NCBI GenBank assembly: GCA_964347915.1
Contig: CAYGAM010000041.1
Span: 1-19,167 of the forward strand
Source: CAYGAM01 sp964347915
GTDB lineage: Archaea; Thermoproteota; Nitrososphaeria; Nitrososphaerales; Nitrosopumilaceae
DNA length: 19,167 nucleotides
Direction: 5' to 3'
Part shown: piece after piece, positions 13,976 through 19,167 of the stretch
Layout: every line of letters begins with the position of its first letter
Position numbering within the stretch: position 1 is the stretch's first letter
Notes under the pieces: model-generated
Told to the model about the DNA's origin: nothing
The model's input: the letters and a program-made list of their open reading frames with translations, nothing else
The model's database searches: none
Program-made: the position numbers and the translations under genes

Positions 13976-15247
13976 ATGGTGAATCTGCTAAGCATAGCCG
14001 GAACGGATCCCTCGTCCGGGGCGGGAATTCAAAGGGATCTCCTCACATTTGCAGCGCATGGGCACTGTGGATTTTCTGCAGTTACTGCGGTTACAAGCCA
14101 AAACTCCAAAAGATTTACGGCCGTTCGGCCAATGCCTCCGGGCATGGTGCTGTCTCAGATTGGCGACGTATTGGACGAGTTTGAAATTGACGGCATAAAG
14201 ATGGGCATGGTGTACGGCAGCGGCATCATAAAGGCAGCGCACTCCATGCTAAAGAATCTGGAGGCGCCGATCATACTGGATCCCGTACTGCGATCTAGCA
14301 CGGGCAGCCGGCTTCTTCGGCGCGACGCGATGCCAATCTTTAAAAAACTGCTTCTGCCCCTGGCAGCTGCCATAACGCCGAATGTGTCCGAGGCTCAGGA
14401 TCTGACCGGACTGGACATTGATTCAAGAAAAAGCATGGCAGAAGCAGCGCAGATGCTCTCTGATGCCGGAGCTCAAAGCGTAATAATAACCGGACTGGAA
14501 GAGGGCGGCCGAATAACCGACTGCATATTTCGCGAATCGACTGCATCTTTTCTATCGTCAAAAAAAAGAGGCGGCGCGCACGGAGGCGGATGCACCCATT
14601 CTGCCGTGCTGGCAGTCCACATTTCCGAAGGCGCCGATATTGCAGACGCGGCAGTACACGCCAAAGAGTACGCGGCAGAATCCATCAAAGCGTCGCCTAG
14701 TACTGCGCTGGTGCCTGAAGCCATATCCAAGCTCCAAAAGGCTCTGGAAGAGATTCGGCAGATTAAGGGAATGCACGCGCTGATTCCTCAGGTGCAGTCA
14801 AACTTTGGCTATGCCAAAAAAAATGCAAGGACGATACGCGGCGTGGCTGCTGTGCGAGGACGCATCGTATCTGCAGGCAGATCCGTCATCATTGCAGGCT
14901 CGCCTGCATTTGGGGCGTCAACTCATGTTGCATCGGCCATATTGGGTGTCAAGGCAAAATTTCCGGAAATTCGCGCAGGATTCAACATAAGGTACGATCC
15001 CGGCGCGATATCAAAACTGCAGGAGAACGGCGCAAACATAATCTCCTACGATCGAAGCGCAGAACCTGAGCATGTCCAAAAAAAGGAAGGCAGCAGCATA
15101 CCGTGGGGCATTGCCAGGGCTGTATCCGGAACAGACGCCGAGCCTGACGCTGTATATCACAAGGGCGCCATGGGAAAGGAGCCCATGATCATACTGTTTG
15201 GGCACACGCCGATGGAAATAGTTCAAAAGATACGCTCTATTGCCTAG
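13976..15247 (+). CDS. thiDN: ThiD-ThiN fusion, HMP-P kinase and thiamine phosphate synthase
   Basis: A 423-aa bifunctional enzyme of thiamine synthesis. ThiD phosphorylates hydroxymethylpyrimidine phosphate, and ThiN joins the pyrophosphate to the thiazole phosphate in place of bacterial ThiE. The ThiD half (1-260) starts LSIAGTDPSSGAGIQRDL and has ILDPVLRSSTG and GGAHGGGCTHS, the anion-hole and catalytic region. The ThiN half (about 275-423) starts LIPQVQSNFGYAKKNA and has GSPAFGASTHVA, GFNIRYDP, SYDRSAEPEHV and SIPWGIARAV, then GAMGKEPMIILFG. The start is ATG 13976, since ThiD proteins begin just before SIAGxDPS; GTG 13979 is an alternative. The frame is open upstream to 13889 but that part overlaps the divergent gene. 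A hairpin lies after the stop. Function is very likely. Confidence 0.95.
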   Translation: MVNLLSIAGTDPSSGAGIQRDLLTFAAHGHCGFSAVTAVTSQNSKRFTAVRPMPPGMVLSQIGDVLDEFEIDGIKMGMVYGSGIIKAAHSMLKNLEAPIILDPVLRSSTGSRLLRRDAMPIFKKLLLPLAAAITPNVSEAQDLTGLDIDSRKSMAEAAQMLSDAGAQSVIITGLEEGGRITDCIFRESTASFLSSKKRGGAHGGGCTHSAVLAVHISEGADIADAAVHAKEYAAESIKASPSTALVPEAISKLQKALEEIRQIKGMHALIPQVQSNFGYAKKNARTIRGVAAVRGRIVSAGRSVIIAGSPAFGASTHVASAILGVKAKFPEIRAGFNIRYDPGAISKLQENGANIISYDRSAEPEHVQKKEGSSIPWGIARAVSGTDAEPDAVYHKGAMGKEPMIILFGHTPMEIVQKIRSIA

Positions 15248-15292
15248 GCGCCTGGCTCAAGACGCCCAGAATCCAAATTTTAAGATGCAGGA

Positions 15293-15309
15293 TTCAGGCG
15301 CGGCCTGAA
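15293..15309. terminator. Hairpin after thiDN
   Basis: A perfect 7-bp stem, TTCAGGC (15293-15299) with GCCTGAA (15303-15309), around a 3-base loop, 45 bases after the thiDN stop and followed by a short A run. It may end thiDN transcription; archaeal terminators need T tracts, so this is uncertain. Confidence 0.35.
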
Positions 15310-15345
15310 AAAGCCGCAGGGCCGGGACCGTACTGCAAAAGAATC

Positions 15346-15356
15346 AATATTAATAT
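15346..15356 (+). promoter_or_regulatory. TATA box of the nucleotidyltransferase operon
   Basis: AATATTAATAT lies 22-32 bases upstream of ATG 15378. Confidence 0.65.
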
Positions 15357-15377
15357 CAGCCTGAGCCGCAATAATTG

Positions 15378-16079
15378 ATGAAGGCGGCAATTCTTGCAGG
15401 CGGTCTTGGTACAAGGCTTCAGCCGTACACGACGTTTCTTCCAAAGCCGATGCTTCCACTGGGCGAAAAGCCGCTGCTGGAGCATACGGTAGAATGGGTT
15501 CGGCAAAACGGCATTCGGGACATAATACTCTGCGTCAGCTACCTTCGGCGCTTTATCGAAGACTACTTTGAGGACGGCAGCCGGTTTGGCGTAAGCATCG
15601 AATATGCCGTATCCGACCGCCCGCTGGCTACTGCAGGACAGCTCAAGAGCGCCCAGAAATTAATCGACGATACGTTTGTCTGCATGTACGGAGATTCGAT
15701 ATTTGACTTTAGCCTAAAGCGGATGGCGGCGCAGCATAAAAAGTCAAAATCGTTTATCACAATGGGGCTGTACAGGTACAGGACAAGGCTTCCCTACGGC
15801 GTCATTGAGACAAAAAGCGGCGGAAGCGTAACCGGCTGGCGCGAAAAGCCGGAGATCGAGCAGGACATCAATATGGGATGCTATGTCATGGAGCCCGAAG
15901 CGCTAAGCCTCATACCGCGCAGCAAGCCGTACGGCATGGACAGGGTGATAAGAAAAGCAATTGCAGGCGGCAAGAGCATAGGCAGCTTTCTGACAAAAAA
16001 AGGCTTTACCGATATTGGAGACAAGGAATCCTACAAGCTTGCGCACCAGCGCTTTCTTGACAGGCTGGGAAACATTTGA
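15378..16079 (+). CDS. Sugar-phosphate nucleotidyltransferase
   Basis: A 233-aa Rossmann-like NTP-transferase that joins a sugar-1-phosphate and an NTP into an NDP-sugar. The N-terminal signature AILAGGLGTRLQPYTTFLPKPMLP binds the nucleotide (L-x-G-G-x-G-T-R-L, then PKP). FVCMYGDSIFD holds the metal-binding Asp, and GWREKPE and the ending GFTDIGDKESY are family-like. It lacks the left-handed helix acyltransferase domain of GlmU. The substrate may be GlcNAc-1-P, glucose-1-P or mannose-1-P. ATG 15378 has a TATA box at the right distance; the TTG three bases before is not needed. Its stop overlaps the TTG start of the acetyltransferase, so the two enzymes likely work in sequence. Confidence 0.92.
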   Translation: MKAAILAGGLGTRLQPYTTFLPKPMLPLGEKPLLEHTVEWVRQNGIRDIILCVSYLRRFIEDYFEDGSRFGVSIEYAVSDRPLATAGQLKSAQKLIDDTFVCMYGDSIFDFSLKRMAAQHKKSKSFITMGLYRYRTRLPYGVIETKSGGSVTGWREKPEIEQDINMGCYVMEPEALSLIPRSKPYGMDRVIRKAIAGGKSIGSFLTKKGFTDIGDKESYKLAHQRFLDRLGNI

Positions 16080-16516
16080 GCGCGCGCGAACCCGTAATAA
16101 GAGACCTGGAATCGGGCGATCTGTTCAACGGATTCCTGTCTTCTCTGGACGCCCTGCGGGAGGCAAGCGGCATTGACCCTGCAGACGCCGCCGATATCCT
16201 TGAAAGAATCAAGTCAAATCCTGAGCACATAATACTTGTAGCAGAAATTGATGGAAAGATAGCGGGCTCAATTACTCTGCTCGTAGAGCAAAAGTTCATT
16301 CACAACGGCAGCAAGGCGGGACGCATTGAAGATGTTGCAGTATCGGCCGGCATGCAGGGGCGCGGCATTGGAGCCAGGCTCGTCAAGGCCGCGCTGAAGC
16401 GCGCATCAGGCATGGGATGCTACAAGACCACGCTTGAGTGCGCCGATGATGTCCGGGAGTTTTATCAAAAGCTGGGGTTTGCGTACAGCGGCAACGGCAT
16501 GAGATACGGCCACTAG
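16076..16516 (+). CDS. GNA1-like GNAT acetyltransferase
   Basis: A 146-aa GNAT N-acetyltransferase that transfers acetyl from acetyl-CoA. The pattern RIEDVAV, the CoA loop GMQGRGIGARL, MGCYKTTLEC and the closing FYQKLGFAYSGNGMRYG follow eukaryotic glucosamine-6-phosphate N-acetyltransferase (GNA1) step by step, so GlcN-6-P is the likely substrate. The start is TTG 16076 in the overlap TTGA with the nucleotidyltransferase stop, a sign of translational coupling. A GlcN-6-P acetylase and a nucleotidyltransferase side by side point to UDP-GlcNAc-type synthesis. Its stop codon is shared in the four bases CTAG with the convergent membrane-protein gene. The specificity is an inference. Confidence 0.88.
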   Translation: MSAREPVIRDLESGDLFNGFLSSLDALREASGIDPADAADILERIKSNPEHIILVAEIDGKIAGSITLLVEQKFIHNGSKAGRIEDVAVSAGMQGRGIGARLVKAALKRASGMGCYKTTLECADDVREFYQKLGFAYSGNGMRYGH

Positions 16517-16935
16517 ACGTACTCTTTTTTTGGACGCCGCTTTTTCAGCCGAAGGAGCATTGCTCCTGTTGCCATTACCGGAATTGATACTGCGGCAAAG
16601 AGCGGAGGCACAATCCGCACTGTTTCATCAACATGGTCCTGGTCAATTGCATCAACCAGCGTGTATGCGTATATCATGCCGGCAAGGAGGATGGCGCCGC
16701 CTGCAATTATGATGTATCCGATGGGCTTTGAGCCGTACCGCCTTGACATTATGTACGAGACCGCCGTCATGATGAGGGCGGGCGCAGCTCCGATGGAGAT
16801 GAACTGGAGTATCTTGGCCGGCATCTCTATTTCATGCGGCGGATCTATAACAAATGCGTAGAGCGTGATTATCTCTCCTGCAAACATTGCAAAGAGGCCC
16901 ATGCTTGCCGCCGCGATGTATTTTTCTATTCCCAC
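16513..16935 (-). CDS. Four-helix membrane protein of unknown function
   Basis: A 140-aa protein with four hydrophobic segments at about 7-30, 42-63, 71-94 and 107-127. The loops hold DPPHEIEMP (between helices 1 and 2), SRRYGSKP and VDAIDQDHVDETVR. The C-terminal tail KKRRPKKEYV is basic and so probably cytoplasmic. No catalytic motif is seen and I do not recognise the family. The start is GTG 16935, supported by an AT-rich box 21-28 bases upstream. It converges with the acetyltransferase gene, sharing CTAG. It could be in one transcript with galT upstream on the same strand, but hairpins and its own promoter lie between. Confidence 0.8.
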   Translation of the reverse strand: MGIEKYIAAASMGLFAMFAGEIITLYAFVIDPPHEIEMPAKILQFISIGAAPALIMTAVSYIMSRRYGSKPIGYIIIAGGAILLAGMIYAYTLVDAIDQDHVDETVRIVPPLFAAVSIPVMATGAMLLRLKKRRPKKEYV

Positions 16936-16955
16936 AAGAATTGTGACGCGCGTTT

Positions 16956-16963
16956 GATAAATA
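16956..16963 (-). promoter_or_regulatory. TATA box of the membrane-protein gene
   Basis: TATTTATC on the minus strand, 21-28 bases upstream of the GTG at 16935. Confidence 0.6.
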
Positions 16964-16976
16964 AATCATTGGCGCA

Positions 16977-17006
16977 ATGCGGCGGCGGGCGCCTGCTGCG
17001 CCGCAT
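16977..17006 (-). terminator. GC hairpin between galT and the membrane-protein gene
   Basis: ATGCGGCG (16977-16984) pairs with CGCCGCAT (16999-17006) around a GC-rich 14-base loop. It lies between the galT stop and the next promoter and may separate the two units. Confidence 0.4.
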
Positions 17007-17018
17007 CTGAAATGAATT

Positions 17019-17030
17019 GCAGAAAACTGC
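17019..17030 (-). terminator. Short hairpin with T tract after galT
   Basis: On the minus strand, GCAG-TTTT-CTGC sits 26 bases after the galT-like stop codon. Both the loop T tract and the small stem suit an archaeal terminator, but the stem is short. Confidence 0.3.
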
Positions 17031-17055
17031 TTTTGGCAACGCTGCATTTTCTGCC

Positions 17056-18072
17056 TTAGGTGATTCCTTCAATAGCTGCAATCTCGCTTCTGCAGACTTT
17101 GGTCAATTTTGCCGCAGATGCTTCAGGAGCCAGGCTGTTTACAAATATTCCGTACCCGCGTTCTAGTCCGGACCAGACAGTTTCAACGGGATAAACTTCG
17201 ACATGCCAGTGAATGTGCTTTGTCTTTTTAGTTTCCGGCGAGAGGTGGAATACAATGTTGCATGCGGGATCGTTGAGGTGCCTTGACAGTCCGCCCAGCG
17301 TAATGCGCATAATGTCTGCAAGATCGTTTATCTCCTTTTGCGTTATCTTTGTAAACATGGTGGAGTGCTTTTTGGGAACGATCCAAAATTCATAATCGTG
17401 GCGCGACGACCATGGACAGAATGCAAAAAATCCGTCCGTCTCATGCACGCGCCTCGGGCCCTTGGTCTCCACGCTGACAAGCTGGCACATTGCGCATTCG
17501 TCTCTTTTTTCCAAAATTTTGGAGAGCGCCTGAATCTCCCTCTCAATGTTGGGCGGAATTACGGTAAGCCCCACCATGTTCAGATGCGGTATTGCATTGT
17601 CGCTTCCGGCCGCCCTGCCGTGATTGCCGTACACCCCCACATACACAATGCGCCTCTGCTCGTAGAGCCATATCATTCTGTTCTGCACGGCTACCAGCAT
17701 GTTTGCCCAGTACTCTGCATCAAGCGTTGTGAGCCCCTTGTTGCTTTTTGGGGATGCTACTACGGTGTAGTGGTATCCGTATGCAGGCTGCGAAGGATAG
17801 GGGATCTCTCCGTATGTCATCCTGGGCGATGTGGAAAGTATCGGACTGCCTGTTTCAAATATTCTTACAATCCAGTCCTTGACCCGCATGCTTTCCGTGT
17901 CTTGCAGCATGCGCAGCATGCCGTCCCTTTGTACAAAAGACATTACGGACGGCTTTGTGAGATCTTCGTTGCCGTGGTCGTACGGATTTCTGCCGCTGGA
18001 ATCAATCTCGTCGGTTTCTGATACAATAGACAAGTGTCCGTCAAAATGATTCTTTCTTATTTCCGTCAACAT
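17056..18072 (-). CDS. GalT-family (HIT-fold) nucleotidyltransferase, divergent
   Basis: A 338-aa protein of the galactose-1-phosphate uridylyltransferase / ADP-sugar phosphorylase group, built of two HIT-like domains. It opens with LTEIRKNHFDGHLSIVS. The first domain has VYGNHGRAAGSDNAIPHLN, matching the family's N-x-G-x-x-A-G-x-S ... HPHxQ active site. The nucleophile His is kept (H163), but the first His is Ile and the Gln is Asn. A CxxC (ECAMC) opens the second half, then the metal-binding HIHWHVEVYP (H286, H288, H290) and GIFVNSLAPEASAA. The start is ATG 18072, with a TATA box 20-27 bases upstream; the longer open frame would cover the divergent SWIM gene. It lies near sugar nucleotide genes. 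Nucleotide and sugar specificity are unknown. Confidence 0.85.
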   Translation of the reverse strand: MLTEIRKNHFDGHLSIVSETDEIDSSGRNPYDHGNEDLTKPSVMSFVQRDGMLRMLQDTESMRVKDWIVRIFETGSPILSTSPRMTYGEIPYPSQPAYGYHYTVVASPKSNKGLTTLDAEYWANMLVAVQNRMIWLYEQRRIVYVGVYGNHGRAAGSDNAIPHLNMVGLTVIPPNIEREIQALSKILEKRDECAMCQLVSVETKGPRRVHETDGFFAFCPWSSRHDYEFWIVPKKHSTMFTKITQKEINDLADIMRITLGGLSRHLNDPACNIVFHLSPETKKTKHIHWHVEVYPVETVWSGLERGYGIFVNSLAPEASAAKLTKVCRSEIAAIEGIT

Positions 18073-18091
18073 ACCGGCGCATGCATCTATG

Positions 18092-18099
18092 CAATAAAA
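18092..18099 (-). promoter_or_regulatory. TATA-like box of the GalT-like gene
   Basis: TTTTATTG on the minus strand, 20-27 bases upstream of ATG 18072. It selects that start over the longer open frame. Confidence 0.6.
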
Positions 18100-18252
18100 C
18101 CTTTTCACAGGCGGCATGCGATGCTCCCGCGGATGCGAGAGGGCGCCGTCCGGCGCAATCTGCCCGCCAGACTCCCATTCCGACGCGATCCGCATTCGCG
18201 GACGATGCATGGCAACATCGGGCACTGCATCTTCATTGCAGATCGAATCAAT

Positions 18253-18260
18253 GATATATC
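18253..18260 (+). promoter_or_regulatory. TATA box of the SWIM protein gene
   Basis: GATATATC lies 21-28 bases upstream of ATG 18281. This box sits within the open frame of the longer upstream starts and argues against them. Confidence 0.65.
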
Positions 18261-18280
18261 GTGCCGCGGCTTGCCGAGCA

Positions 18281-18601
18281 ATGAAAGGAGCCAGCAGGGC
18301 CGAGACAACATCGCTGCAGGGCCGGGTAAAACTGCATGTCTTTGAGCCCAGCGGGAGAAGAATCTGGACTGTCGTTGGAAGCGGCAGGGAGTATTGGCAG
18401 AGCACAGCGCGCAACTTTTGCTCATGCTCCGGATTTCACTACAACAAGACCAGCGGGAAGAAAGGCTGCTCGCACCTGGATGCCATCCTCATTGCCGGCA
18501 GTACGGGCAGAATTGACGAGATTGCATTTTCAGACGAAGAGTTTGCGGGGTTTGTTGCGGGCTTGATACGCTCCATGCCTGGCGCTGCGTCAGAATGCTG
18601 A
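18281..18601 (+). CDS. Small SWIM zinc-finger protein
   Basis: A 106-aa protein with the SWIM zinc-binding pattern C-x-C ... C-x-H: C47 and C49 in NFCSCSGFHYN, C63 and H65 in GCSHLDA. Before it come RVKLHVFEPSGRRIWTVVG strands, after it a charged helix SDEEFAGFVAGLIRSM. SWIM domains bind DNA or protein partners, and stand-alone forms of this kind occur in thaumarchaea. I infer a role in DNA or RNA transactions but there is no direct evidence. The frame is open to 18116, with ATGs at 18209 and 18251; ATG 18281 is chosen because of the TATA box 28 bases before it and because family-like sequence begins soon after. It is divergent from galT. Confidence 0.82.
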   Translation: MKGASRAETTSLQGRVKLHVFEPSGRRIWTVVGSGREYWQSTARNFCSCSGFHYNKTSGKKGCSHLDAILIAGSTGRIDEIAFSDEEFAGFVAGLIRSMPGAASEC

Positions 18602-19167
18602 CGGCGCCGCATACTGCTGCATCATGAGCATCCGGCAGCCCTGCATTGCGCGGCGCCTGGGAGATTGAATATGCGATTTCATGCAAAATGCGGCGGCGCC
18701 AAATTTGAAATTTATGCGCCGCTTTTCTGATGCAATTTGATCATTTTCGGACAATGCTATTGAGCGCACAGGCTGCGAGGAAGGCTGCAAAGACGAATCG
18801 GCGCCGCTCAAAACCAGTCCAGAAAAATGCATTGGCACGGGACGCAAGATCACCGCATCTGGACGCTGCCTGCGCATGAAAAGCTTCCATGAAAGCCTGG
18901 GAAGACTGCCGTACCGATGATGCAGCTGCACCTGGACGCTGCCGGTGCAGAGGCGGCAGCCATCTGTGAATGCGCGTGCATGCAAAAGTGCAGCATGTCG
19001 GAGCGGATGCCGTTTGCCGCTGTGGACTTGCGGGAGGCGCAATCCTGACTCTTCTGCCTGATTTCTGTACAAGCAGTCCTGCTTTAGGCATCAAAATTAC
19101 GGACCTGCGCATGCCTGCTGCGGGCAGCGCATACCGGCGGGATTCTGGCCATGCCTGCAAGCCCAAC
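18602..19167. other. 566-bp stretch without a supported gene
   Basis: Several frames are open on both strands, two running off the window edge, but none shows family motifs, a promoter at the usual distance, or convincing composition. It holds a near-perfect inverted repeat (18693-18722) and the 12-mer CTGGACGCTGCC twice (about 18855 and 18932). A gene extending beyond the edge cannot be excluded. Confidence 0.45.
18693..18722. repeat. Near-perfect 30-bp inverted repeat
   Basis: GCGGCGC (18693-18699) pairs with GCGCCGC (18716-18722); inside are AAATTT, G, AAATTT with a one-versus-two-base bulge. It lies about 90 bases after the SWIM stop and could be a terminator or a dyad for a dimeric regulator. 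Confidence 0.5.

Noticed and set aside
18116..18280. N-terminal extension of the SWIM protein
   Set aside because: The TATA box for ATG 18281 lies inside it and the residues are not family-like.
18073..18414. N-terminal extension of the GalT-like protein
   Set aside because: It is antisense to the SWIM gene and precedes a good TATA box and ATG at 18072.
18741..19167. Open frames on both strands running to the window edge, one on the plus strand from ATG 18970
   Set aside because: No motif, promoter or composition supports them; cannot be judged without the neighbouring sequence.

Overview
The window is archaeal and most like the ammonia-oxidising lineage (Nitrososphaeria / Thaumarchaeota). 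The evidence is archaeal-only gene families (aIF5A, Pus10, SRP54, ribosomal proteins S24e and S27ae, a ThiD-ThiN fusion), a SWIM-type small protein, and short AT-rich TATA-like boxes sitting about 20-30 nt upstream of many start codons, the pattern of leaderless archaeal transcription. Base composition is moderately high GC, unlike the AT-rich marine Nitrosopumilus type. The species cannot be fixed from the sequence alone. No virus, cas gene, intact IS element, rRNA or tRNA gene was found.

Layout. 1-2800: the tail of an unknown gene meets head-on a GlcD-type FAD oxidase, preceded in its operon by an HD-domain protein with an extra C-terminal domain. 2825-3960: about 1.1 kb without an intact gene, holding a 36-bp direct repeat pair and a small ORF broken by one in-frame TGA. 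3984-8730: an unknown 204-aa gene, aIF5A, then Pus10, SRP54 and Dph6 on the opposite strand, an information-processing block. 8730-10490: a divergent promoter region, a 32-aa basic protein, an orphan HExxH protein, and the S24e-S27ae operon. 10491-10954: a transposase C-terminal remnant. 10955-15250: a zinc alcohol dehydrogenase, an unknown 99-aa protein, an LsrF/DhnA-type aldolase, a SnoaL-like protein, and ThiDN. 15378-18601: a sugar nucleotidyltransferase overlapping a GNA1-like acetyltransferase, a four-helix membrane protein, a divergent GalT-family protein, and a SWIM protein. 18602-19167: no supported gene.

The best new observation is a box C/D guide RNA at 5096-5160, three bases after the aIF5A stop codon and just before a T-rich terminator. 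It has a perfect 7-bp terminal stem, perfect C and C' boxes, a perfect D' box and a one-base-variant D box. Its D guide matches an elongator tRNA-Met anticodon loop and places the methylation on wobble C34, a modification known to be sRNA-guided in another archaeon. The target of its D' guide is unassigned.

The nucleotidyltransferase and GNA1-like pair point to UDP-GlcNAc-type sugar nucleotide synthesis, with a GalT-like enzyme nearby. ThiDN covers the pyrimidine branch and coupling step of thiamine synthesis. Many start codons were chosen by TATA-box spacing, so several genes start downstream of the longest possible frame.
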